Origin: Drosophila miranda
Taxonomy: Eukaryota; Arthropoda; Insecta; Diptera; Drosophilidae
Assembly: GCF_003369915.1 (NCBI RefSeq)
Contig: NC_046677.1
Location: 14,136,001-14,200,000, forward strand
Reading direction: 5' to 3'
Length of the DNA: 64,000 nucleotides
A program made the position numbers and the translations under genes. Of this stretch, positions 35,701 through 46,222 are shown piece after piece (the stretch's first letter is position 1; each line of letters opens with the position of its first letter). A model generated the notes under the pieces. That model was not told the DNA's origin. It saw only the letters and a list, made by a program, of their open reading frames with translations, and ran no database searches.

Positions 35701-37222
35701 CCTCCTGCTCGAGGAGAAGATGATGCTGCAGCTCAATCTGCTCAAGGAGCAGCATCCGTTCGGGGACGTGACCGGCTCCTCCAACGGCAGCGCCGCCAAC
35801 TTCCTGGCCGCCCTCGGCTCGTACAAGGATCTGGTCAGCGCAGACTGCGATACGGGCGAGCTCTGGCGCCGGGTCCTGAACACTGTGCAGGATATCAGCC
35901 AGCTGGCGTCCACCATCTACACGGCGGCCACGGGTCTGCCCGTCTCCCGCACCCTCAGCAGCGTTGGCGAGAAGCAAAGCGACCAATACGCCTCCCCCAC
36001 GCTGCCCAAGCGGGCAGAGACGTTCGCTGGCTTCGATGAGAAGCGGGGCAAGCTGGGATCGAAGCTGGTGCTGACGCCACGACTCCAGGAGCTAGAAGAG
36101 ACCAAGCGGGAGACCAAGAACACAGCGAGTGCAGGTGCAGTGCAAGTGGCTGAGGAGCCACTGGAGAGCAACTACGCCGTGCTGCAGGTGTCGCATCATC
36201 TGCACACCCTGCTCTGCATCATCTCGCAGCAGATGACCAGCATCCAGAGCCTCCAGCTGCAGCTGGCCCTGTACCGGGAGAGTCCCAGGACCAGCGCCTA
36301 CACGCACAAGGACCAGCTGGAAGAGCTGCGCAACCTGCAGGACAAGCTGCAGGAGGAAAAGACCGCCTGGCAACGTCAGAAGTTGCAACAGCAGGAGGAG
36401 CTGACCGAAATGAGGGCTCAGCAGCTCCAGTTGCAGCAGGAGATCAAGGCCGAGCAGGAGGATGTGCGCCAGCAGCGGGAGCAGCTTTACCGCAAGATGG
36501 AGCTGCTCTCTAGCCAGGGTCTTCTGCTCTCTCCCAGCACCCCGCTGCCGCCCATGCCGGTGGCCTCCAATCACCAATCCAATGCCCCTACTCCTGCTCC
36601 GCTGGGAGACGACAGCCACGAGACGGACAACGGCTTGGGCGTGAGCGTGGCGATCGGAACCCCCAGCGTGGTCGGAACCGCGGACCGAAGAAAGGAGAAG
36701 TGGTTGAGCGGCTCCTCCAGCTGCAAGACCCCGCCAGTCAATCTCCTCAGCGCCAACAATGCACCCAAGGCCAATTCGGGTCTGGTCAAGCAGAAGCTGC
36801 CCATGAAGCTCTCCTCGCTCTCTTCCGCTGGCAGCTCTCGCGTCGATAAGTCCGCCAGCTTCAACAACAGCTCCTCAGCCTCGCCAGCCCCCTCTGCCGG
36901 AAGCGTGCAGCAAATCTTCCCCCTCAAGTTAGCCGATAAGCGGCAAGCGGCGGCGGCGGCCACTCCCACTCCCACTGCAACGACTTTGGTGCCGCAGCAC
37001 TCGCGCACTGGCAGCTCTCCGGCGATTATACAGCAGACAACGACAGGCACAGCCACAGCCACAGCCACACCCCCCACTGCGGTCGTGACTAGAGCAGAGT
37101 CCGCCCACTACAGCCAGAGGACGCCGACGAGCAGTCGAACGGGTGTCGGACGCACAGGAGGACACGCGGGGACGGGCACGGCTCCGCGAGCCAAGCCCGA
37201 GGAGGAGGAGATCTATTTCTGA
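32748..37222 (+). CDS. CG10188: Rho guanine-nucleotide exchange factor, Lbc type (CG10188-like), 1337 aa
   Basis: Two coding exons, 32748-33489 and 33951-37222, join in frame across a 461 bp intron. The N terminus is low-complexity (Ala/Pro/Asn) and acidic. A cysteine pair CDLCG with a following H-x3-C (about residues 357-373) forms a C2HC finger. A Dbl-homology domain covers about 455-655 and starts KRQEHIYEFIMTEKHHCQTL. A PH domain covers about 670-790 (LMQGRAKTQLVLVVVLTDCL to WIQSIRQAV). A coiled coil at about 1030-1105 is Gln/Glu-rich, and the Ser/Pro-rich tail ends EEEEIYF. This DH-PH-coiled-coil order is that of the AKAP13/ARHGEF2/ARHGEF18 group, which activates RhoA-type GTPases. The assignment to CG10188 is from memory of fly gene content. 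Exon 2 is GC-rich with long chance frames on other strands. Confidence 0.93.
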
Positions 37223-37980
37223 CGCCAGTTCACGACAGAAGTCGAAATCTAAGGTCAAAGATGTCCTAACCTATATATAAATGTGTAGCACGTTCTGCGT
37301 TCCAATCCGATAGCTTCTATAAATGTGTGTGTCTCCCAGCTGTTGTCCCCTACTTATCTTGGCCAAGGCTGAGGAATGTATAGTCTTAGTGATCTTATTG
37401 TACTTAATAGTATTATATTCTTCGCATACTTCCAGCGCATCTCAAATTGTTCAGTAATGTAGCTTAACTATTTATTACCTTACGTTTATTTATATACATG
37501 TACTCTTCGGAAAACAACAGACATCGTGCATGTGTGTGTACAGCCTTACGAATTTCAAATGTTTTCCACTCAAAGAACTGTCTGTCAATGTCTACGACAT
37601 GCGCGCAGGCGAGCCCTGAAGTCTGAGCCCTGAGCAGCATCCCTCTCCCAAAAGTATATATAACCTTAATGAATTACAAAGCATTCCATTCGAAACTCCA
37701 AGCTATTTTCATTCGGTTTTCTGTTTGCTTAAACTACGATACACAATGTACATAAATACAATTCTCTCTGTGTGTGTATTTTACATATCCGTATCCGTAT
37801 CCGTATCCCTATACCTATATCATGTTATCTATATATATATATACATATATATGCATGTATCTGAATGTATGGACAACTGAAGCTTGTAACCAATTGTGGA
37901 GGATCGATCCTTCTGATCCCTCACACCTTTGCAATATTTTAAGCTCTCCAATAAATGTTTAAAAACACTAATCCATTCTG
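37223..37980. other. Shared 3' region of the RhoGEF gene and Top3alpha
   Basis: Non-coding and convergent. It contains a short hexanucleotide tandem array (tatccg, about 37788-37815) followed by (TA)n-rich sequence. AATAAA-like signals for the plus strand occur near 37950. Transcripts may overlap. Confidence 0.45.
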
Positions 37981-40900
37981 TCACATATCGAAGTCCTTTT
38001 TGCGGGGGCACTTGTTGCGTGTGTGCCCCTCCTGGCGGCACAGACCGCAGCGTCGGGATTGTGTGCCCGATTTATCGGGGGCGGGTGGCTTGCCTTGGGG
38101 CTTACGATTGTCCGTGCCCCAGGAAGATGTTCTGCTGGATGCTGGTGGAATCATTTTTGATGAGTAATGAGTTTTATTCATTGGAAATTCTGACTTACCT
38201 CGGCTCTCATCTTCATCGCCCCACTTGAAGAAACCGCAGGACGTTTCCCGTGTGGGACAGGCATAGAACGGCCTGCCCTGATTGGGTCCGTCCCTGCGCA
38301 CTGTGAGTCTGCTGGCCAGCTGGCCGCAGTTGCACTTTAACTCCTCGCCGCCGTCCGCTGGAGATGTCATCGTTTTCGTCTGGGTTATGGTGACAGTGCT
38401 GCTGGAGTTGGAGCGTATGTGGGTGCCTCGATGGGAGCTCTGTTGACTATTGGGCAGCGTGGCCACACGATTCGTGTTCCACGACGATCCAGTTGTGATG
38501 CTCTTGGCACTGTCGAAGGAAGAGCTTCCTGCCGATGTGGATGGTTGCTCCTCCGCCCACTGAAAGAACTGGCACTCATTGGGCTTGGGACACTTGTAGA
38601 AATGTCGTCCCTGGTTGGGTCCTTCGCGTCGCACGGTATGCTGTCGAGCTGGCTGATGGCACCCGCTGCAGATCACTGCGGGAACAGCGGCTGGAGTACC
38701 CCATTCAGCGCTGTCCCTTCTCGCCCGCTTGGCTGCCGGTTTCGGAGGAGGCGTGGGAGCGGCAGCCGCTTGTTCTCGAGTGCCCCACAGCATGGGCTTC
38801 TCGTCCAATGCATACTGCTTGCTTATCCAGGAGGACAGACTCGTGTCCAGCTCATCGGGCACATTGCTATTCCCTCGCGAGTTTCCTGTTTCCCTGTTCA
38901 TCAATGCCTCGAAGTCCGCGTCATCGTCGGCAGCAAACGCGGCGGCTATGTCATCATCGAGTTCGATAGCTCCGGTCGTCGTGGAATGCCTGTTCCCCTG
39001 GACATTGCCCGACTCAACGATGTCCACGGCCGCCACCATGGCCTCCTCGAAGCCATCGTTGCTGTCGAAGAATCCATCCATGCCTGCACCGTCCGGGTTG
39101 CTGGCACTGCTGAAATAGTTGCGAATGCTTCCAGTGGTCTTTGTGGTTTTTTTTGCCGTTGGTTCGGGGGCTGGCTTCTTGTTTTTGGCTGGTGCTTTGG
39201 TGGTAGAAGATCCATCTCCTAGGCCGTTTCCTCTCCTAGCGCCAGCATTTGAGGGATTACTACCTCCTCCAGGACCTCTTCTCCCAGGGCCTCCGCCACC
39301 GGGTCCACCACCACCTCCGGGGCCTCCGCCTCCAGGGCCACCACCTCCACCTCCTGCCGCTCCTACAATACCGCCCACACGTTTCACCGAATCCAAATTA
39401 ATGTTGAACGTGGTCCGGAAGAGGCCGTCGCAGGGCAAGCAGGTCTTGTACCATCCATGGGGCGTATTGAAGACGCCCCGGTAGTAGGGCGTGCTCAAGC
39501 GGAATTTGAGCATGCGGTGGCCAGCTCCACAAGTGGGGCAGCATTCGTCCAGCACTGAGACCTCCTTGCACTCCTCCGGCAGCCAGACGACGTTCTTGCA
39601 GTCGGGAAAGTTGTTGCAGCCGATGTACCAGCCCTGCTGGTTCTTCTTGGGCTTGAGGGCCAGCGGGGCCTCATCGCATTTGGGGCACTGGAAGAGCGTC
39701 TGCATTGTGAGCTGATTGTGGCCGCCTGCTGGCTGGCCTGGAGCGGTGGCCGCTGGTGCCTCGTTGATGCGTGCGGATATCTTGGCGTCCATGGCCGTGA
39801 TCTTGTCAGTGATCTGCTGATAGGAGAGCTTGTACTTGGCTATCTGCTCGGTGAGCACGAGCTGCGGGTCCTTCTGGCCCAGGCAGATGAGCTTGAGATC
39901 GGCCTCGAACTCGGCGCGCAGCTGGGGCTTGGCCAGGGCCAGCTCCATGGCGTCGTAGCCCTCGTACAGACCCATGCCAATGACACCCGGCACCAGAGCG
40001 CCCTTGTCCAGCACCCCAATGTATCCGCGCTCCTTGATGGTGTTGATGTGCTCGGCGTGCGTGGCATCCGTACCAATGCCGTGCTTCTCCATCAGCGCTA
40101 TGAGATCCGCCTCGGTCAGCAGGGGTGGAGCAGTGGTGGCTCCCTCGTGCAACGACACCTCCGTGGGCTCGAAACGCTGGTCCCGCTCGTAGTGGTGGAT
40201 CCTTTTGGCACTCCACTTGTCGTACACGTACACGTCCAGATAGTTGCGCTCGTGGATTACCAGTCCGTTGGCGGTGAACTTCTCCCCCGCGATGTCTATG
40301 TTCACGACAGTCTCTGAGCCGACGGCGTCCTTGCTGACGCAGGCGAGAAAGTGCCGCACAACCAGCTCGTAGACGCGCGCCTCGTTTCCCTGAAGATCTG
40401 CAGGGGAAATGTGAATGCTGAATGTTCGACTCTTCTGAACAGAAAAACTCTGTTGATTTACTCACTGTCCGCACTCTTGGTGGGGTGTATGGGGGGATGG
40501 GCCTGATCCGATTTGCTGCCGTTGCGCGGGTTTGGGCCCCAGTCCAGCACCCGCTGCGCAAAGGTTCCCCAGTCGCTGTGGCCCGTCTGCAGCTGCACGA
40601 GCGGGGCCAGCTCGAACTCCTTGGAAAACTGGTTCGTCTCTGTGCGGGGGTAGCTGATGAAGCCCTTGCTGTACAGCTTCTCCGCTATGGTCATGGTCTC
40701 CTTGGCCGACAGCTTGAGCTTCCTCGAGCCGAGCTTCTCCATTTCTACAGTGTCCAGGGGCGTGGGCCGCCACTTGTGCTTTGGCTTGACTGTGACACTC
40801 TCGACGGTGGCCCGGGGCTCTGGCTCCGACAGGCAGAGCAGGAGATAGTTCTCGCAGGCCTCCTTGTCGAACAGACGATTTCGCGCCCAGTTAAACTCGA

Positions 40901-41825
40901 CAGTGAGGTCCTCGATGGTGTGGAGAACTGTATTGAATAATGATAAGAAAAAGCCTTCGAAGAAGTGAATGCACCTACCTCTGATTTTCCAAAAGGGCTC
41001 GGAGACAAACGCCTCTATTTCCTTGTACCGCTCTGCGACGAACCCCAGCGTGGGAATCTGGCAGCTTCCGTACGAAATCAGCTTGTCCGCTATCTTCTCG
41101 GGGAACAGCCGTTGCAGACGCATGGTCTGAAAGCGAGTTATGGCCGCACCAGTGCGCAAATCCAGCTCAGTCCGTACATCTACGGCATCGCTCTGCCGCT
41201 TGTCCGGCTGGCCAAGCTGCTGCAAGGCTCGCCGCACTGCAATAGTCGTAATCTCCGAAAAGCTGGCTCTATAAATAGTTAAATTCGGCTTTATGGCTCG
41301 ACACACACTGATTATCTCATAGCCAATGTTCTCGCCCTCGCGATCGCAATCCGTCCAAATGATAAGCCCCTGGCAACCACGAACCTCGCGTTCCAGGGTT
41401 TTCTTGATAGGCAAATAGCTCTCACCCACGGACTTTCGCACGGGTGCATCAAACAAGGAGCCCGGGTCCACGACGCGCCAGTTCCGGTAGGACACCTGAA
41501 ACTCTAGCTGCATCAGGTGCCCGGACACCGAAGTCATGACCATTTTGGCATTCTGACCGCGCACTGGTGCTTCAAAGTCGTAGATTTTGTTGTACACGGA
41601 ATAACCTTCGCGCTGTAAGCATAGTATTTGTATAAATATATCCAAGCCCTAATATTGCCTACTTACCCGATTTGCGGCCCCATTCGAGAGCAGGCCGGCA
41701 ATCGTCTTGGCCGCATCGTTCTTCTCGGCTACGTTTAGAAATTTCATTTCTATTGTTTGCTTAGCGTAGTAACGATAATTTTTGGCGTACCGGGCAGTGC
41801 GTAAACATTTTAAAACCGCTGTCAT
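37981..41825 (-). CDS. Top3alpha: DNA topoisomerase III alpha, 1204 aa with a mitochondrial leader
   Basis: Exons 41825-41667, 41612-40979, 40927-40466, 40397-38199 and 38141-37981 splice in frame. Type IA topoisomerase: the Toprim part has VAEKNDAAK and the metal-binding WTDCDREGENIGYEI, and the catalytic tyrosine is in SYPRTETNQF. C4 zinc motifs follow (CPKCDEAPL...CNNFPDC, CPTCGAGHR...CLPCDG), then a Gly/Pro-run, two GRF fingers (REGPNQGRHFYKCP, RDGPNQGRPFYACP) and a final CCHC knuckle CGLCRQEGHTRNKC. It decatenates single-strand junctions with BLM/RMI in the nucleus and works on mitochondrial DNA. The ATG at 41825 adds 26 residues rich in Arg/Lys/Tyr ahead of the nuclear-form ATG at 41747. 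The last intron (57 bp) is in frame without stops, so retention would give 1223 residues. Confidence 0.95.
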
Positions 41826-42420
41826 TCAATAATAACTCGAAGAAAACAAACCAAACACATTTAATCGCGCCCACCAAAATGTTAGTTAATGTACATGTTA
41901 ACTACACGATAACTACACATGTGCTACATATTAACTACATATTTACAAATGTAATTATCGACAGAGACACCGGACGGGAATTGATAAAATACTGGAAAAT
42001 ATTAGAAAATACTCAAAAATACTATACAAAATAAAGGAACTTATCGACTTACCGATATATGAGTAAGCGAATGTAAGCCACTTTACACCCCTCTATTCAA
42101 AAAGGTGAGCAACTTGAATTAGATGGCGGAAAATAATACTGGATGAAAAGTCTTCTTGAGATGAAGCCGTATACTTAAGACAAAAAAGGCACGACATTTT
42201 AATGGACGTTGACATCGTTCAAGAGGCGATGCAATTACTGCACCGTCAAGTGGCCCGTGTGACACCAGCAGAAGGCTGTTACGCGGGCATGCAGGAAAGA
42301 TAGCTGTTAGACTAATATTCGAGGAAAATTAGCACTAAAGTTTCTAAGAGAACTAGGCATGCATTCAAAATAAAAACACCACTACAATTACTAATTACTA
42401 ATTACTAGAAAGGTGTGTAA
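41826..42420. other. Intergenic, upstream of Top3alpha
   Basis: AT-rich DNA with aactacac/gttaac repeats near 41885-41945 and a cttatcgacttaccgatatatga block near 42040. No gene recognised. Confidence 0.4.
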
Positions 42421-43733
42421 GGATTAGTAATTTAATAAGAGGAAGAGAATTAGTGGTGGATATAACATGGTAAAGGGAATTATAATCCGAGCATAATACC
42501 CTAAACGGTTCATGCAAGGAATAATTCGATCTAAAAAGTGGAAGGAACAACGGTATAAAATTTCTAGTAAGTCTAATAGGAATTTTGAAGTTTATGCGGC
42601 TCAACAGATCAGGGCTGTCTATGTCACCCCCAATCAAGTTGTGCACAAAAATCACACCAAGCATTTTTCTACGGTTAACTAAGGATGGGAGGTTTACTAA
42701 TAGCAGTCTACTAGAGTAAGATCGGAGTCTCACACCTTCATCCCAGTTAAGCCCCGCAGAGCAAAGAGTAAAAAGTTTTTCTGTACTGATTCTATACGGT
42801 CCTGGTGTACTTTGTACTGAGGGCACCATACACAGGAGCCGTATTCTAAGATCGGACGAACAAGCGAGGTATAGAGAGTCTTTGTTATATAGGTGTCGTC
42901 AAATTCCTTTGACCACCTCTTTATAAACCCAAGCATGCCCATGGCCTTATTTACCATGGTAGAAATGTGTTCGGAAAACTGTAACTTGGGGTCTAACATA
43001 ACACCCAGATCATCCAGATTGAGATCGGATTGCAAGCGAGAATGAAATGAAATGTCCTTATACTGGACACAGAGTTTAACATCATTCGCATACATAAGTA
43101 ACCGAGTATGTATGTTAATACCGAAGGCAAGTCATTAATAAAGAGTGTGAAGAGTAAGGGGCCTAGGTGGCTGCCCTGTACTCCCGGTACTGCCGAAGAA
43201 ACCTTAACTGGTAAAGAGAGAGAGTTTTTGAAGAGGACTCTTTGAGACCTGGAACAAAGATAGCTAGAAATCCATCTCAGGAGGTTGGGCGGAAACCATA
43301 AAAGGTCAAGTTTATGCGCTAAAAGGGAATGGTTTACAGAGTCGAATGCTTTACTAAAGTCGGTGTAAATAACATCCGTCTGTAAGTTACCTTGAAAGCC
43401 TTTAATAATGAAAGAGGTAAATTCTAACAAGTTCGTAGTGGTTGATCGCCGCCTTATGAATCCATGCTGAGTTGGAGATATAAGTGACTTGCAGAGATGT
43501 TGCAAGTGCGGAGTTAAAAACTTCTCAAACATTTTAGGAATAGCGGATAACTTTGCTATACCTATACAATTGTTTGCATCAGACTTGCTACCTTTTTTAT
43601 GGAGAGGAATTATAAACGATTCCTTCCAGATGTGAGGGGGGGGGGGGGGGGGGGAAGCAAGAAGAATCGATGGACAGGGTGAATAATTTAGGCAAGGGTC
43701 CACACAGAGCCTCGGCGCAGTACTTGAGTACAT
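42421..43733 (-). mobile_element. Dead non-LTR retrotransposon, reverse transcriptase remnant
   Basis: Minus-strand fragments: IIPLHKKGSKSDANN, TQHGFIRRRSTTTNLLEF, VIYTDFSKAFDSVNHSLLAH and LGPLLFTLFINDLPSVL, followed in another frame by MYANDVKLC, FIKRWSKEFDDTYITKTLYT and LVRPILEYGSCVWCPQY. This is the reverse transcriptase of a LINE of the broad Jockey/CR1 type, different from the I-clade copy in the ABCA intron. It is inactive: the catalytic YADD reads YAND, a stretch between the YAND motif and the thumb is deleted, the QG of the PQGS motif is altered, and the frame breaks at least twice. A run of 19 G at 43636-43654 lies within it. Confidence 0.8.
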
Positions 43734-44220
43734 AACCTGGAACCCCGTCTGGACCCGGTGAAAGCACCGGCTTAACTAGTCAAAGATCGTGAAGTAAAGA
43801 GCATTTATTTAACAAGGGACATGAACCTAGAACCTGACCGCCTAGTACCACAAACAAATTAATACATAGATGTGTCAGTTTCTACACCGAACATTTCGCA
43901 AAAAGCAAAACGAATTTTAAGGTATGGCTACACACGTAGTCTCACGTACTGTGCGTGTGTGTGTATGGTATTTCTCGCTGCTATGTGAAATTAGAGTTTC
44001 GTTTTTCATGCCACCAAACCTCGGAGTGGCGCATTTTACCTTTAAAAACTGTTAAAAATACAAAATTCTATTAATCTTTGTTAAAAAAGGTCGTATTTCG
44101 AGTAACGGGATCTAACGGCATACCTAAAACGTAATGAAAATATTTGAAAAGAAAAGGATTTGGTCAGAAATTTGACCAGTAAAAAAAATAACACTGGTTT
44201 ACAAAAAACGAGGGGGATCG
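43734..44220. other. Intergenic between two repeats
   Basis: Nothing recognised apart from a short tgtgcgtgtgtgtgtatgg run near 43950. Confidence 0.4.
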
Positions 44221-45230
44221 TTGTGAGCTGCTGCGGACACCGCAACTCTACATTTATACCCGATACTTAGTCAGTATGGCTCTCCTCCGGCAGACGCCGC
44301 TAATATTAAGCGACACGACAAAGAGTGCGTGCGAGAGAGACAGAAAATCAGTCTGACCGTGACGTCGGGCGCTGCGTAGCCACTGCAAATTGATTTGTTC
44401 CTTATGGCTATAAAAATGATCTGATCTGATCCAGATTCAGCAATCTGATAGACATCCTTAATATTGTGGATACAACAGTTTTTCGTCCTTTGTGGGGGCG
44501 GAAGGGGGTGGGGCGAAATTTTGAGATATACGTTTTATAGTGAGATCTAACAGGAGTGCGGATACCAAATTTGGTTACTCTAGCCTTAATAGTCTCTGAG
44601 ATTTGTGAATATCCACAGATTTTCATCCTTTGCGGTGGCGGATGGGGGTGTGGCGAAATTTTGAAACAAACTCGTCTCGGTCCGATATATTAGGAGTGTG
44701 GATACCAAATTTGGTCTAGCATTTATAGTCTCTGAGATGTAGGCGCTAATGTTTTACTCTAAGCAAAGCCGGCTATGATACGTGTGTGTTAGAGAGAGAC
44801 AGGGCGAGAAAAATTAAATTGTTTTCTTGATGCTGGATATAATAATAATACGATCCAATTCAGATTCTGCAGTCTAAAAGATATGGTCATTCTCTACGAT
44901 TCTGCGTTTTTGGTTTTATCGTATCTTTAAAAATGTGGATGCCACAGATTTTCGTCCTTTGTGGGGTCGGAAGTGGGCGGGGCGAAGTTTTGAAATATTT
45001 TTTAGCAGTGACATATCACAGAAGTCTGGATCCAAAACATCGTTGCTCTAGCTTTTATAGTCTTTGAGCACTAGGCGCTGAAGGGGACGGACAGACAGAA
45101 AGGGCTCAATCGACTCGGCTATTGATGCTGATCAAGAATATATATATATTCCTTCTGGACGTTACACACATCCATTTTCACCACAAATCTAATATACCCC
45201 AATACTCATTTTGAGTATCGGGTATAAAAA
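44221..45230 (+). repeat. Interspersed repeat family, long copy (B), with 15 bp inverted ends
   Basis: TTTATACCCGATACT at 44253-44267 is repeated exactly in reverse complement at 45214-45228. Between them is a series of diverged modules, each with cacagattttcgtcctttg, ggcggaagggggtggggcg, a ggataccaaa-type phrase and tagtctctgag, seen about three to four times. The tail ctcggctattgatgctgatcaag is shared with copy A. It has no coding frame. Likely a non-autonomous transposon family. The sequence from 44221 to 44252 may be flank or element. Confidence 0.8.
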
Positions 45231-46222
45231 GTGGAACGTATTCTCCCTCACATTTGGGAAAGAATACACCACTAAAGTGCTCGACTCCATTAAAAGCCTA
45301 AACATACAGGCATCTTCCACAAAAGATCAAAATACTTGATGCCTAGAATTACTAATAAAACTAAATATACTTGCTGCCGAAAAGACTTTTTAAAAAGATA
45401 CATACATATATGCAGATTCAAGCGACAAACGAGTCGATTTTGTACCAATTATAATCCCATATTGTTGGGCTGAATTAAAATGAAGAGTCTTTACGATCCG
45501 GAAATACGAAACTATTTACTTTATTTATTATATCTCTCTATATAACTTGCCGGTTTTGTATTCACGTGGCTGCGTGTTTTTTTTTTGCTTTGTTTTGTTT
45601 TTGCCTTTGACTTTTCATTGCGCTTGTTTTTGAAGGGTTTTTGTTTTGCAATTTTTTTGTGTTGTTTTAGTATTTTATCTTTAGCTTTAACCCAACATAA
45701 AATCTTAACAATTAGGTGTGTACATATGTATATAGGCATACGTACATATATACGTGTATATAAGAAAAGGATAGAGTGAAAAATATGTAAATACAAAGTA
45801 TTAGATGATCCGATGTGATCCGAGCCGAATTGCTCCACCATTCCATGATTTGTCATTCTATTTGCCTGCTGTTGCCTGTTGATGGAGTGGCTGGCGGCCA
45901 AACATTGACAATTTCTAGACTTGGGATTCGCAAAACTCATTCGGCATTTGTATGCGATTTATAACTTATATTCAGTAAAATATTAGTAAAATGTAGAGCG
46001 TTTAATTATATTCAAAGTTTGCTAGTGCAGGTGGAGTGGCCCATCCCCATCCTCATCCCTTCCATCTCTCTGGCTGCCGCCTGCACAGCTCTGCTTGCTT
46101 CTCCACACACTCAATCATTAGTTTTAGATATAGAATAACAACAAATACATGTTAAGGGTGCCTAACACTTATGAGCCACTTGGAGCTTGCCGCCAAAGCA
46201 CTTAGCAGCGCAGGGCGGTGCA
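45231..46222. other. Intergenic and swm 3' region
   Basis: AT-rich, with T-runs and tttttgctttgttttg low-complexity sequence near 45570-45670. The part next to 46222 is probably the swm 3' UTR. No gene recognised. Confidence 0.45.

Noticed and set aside
34525-36644. Several long frames overlapping the RhoGEF gene on both strands (for example 35350-36039 plus, 36092-36619 minus)
   Set aside because: They are shadow frames in GC-rich coding DNA, without domains or ATG context, and overlap a well supported DH-PH protein.
38419-40940. Plus-strand frames of 130-267 codons across Top3alpha
   Set aside because: They are antisense to conserved GRF and zinc-finger exons and show no protein family.
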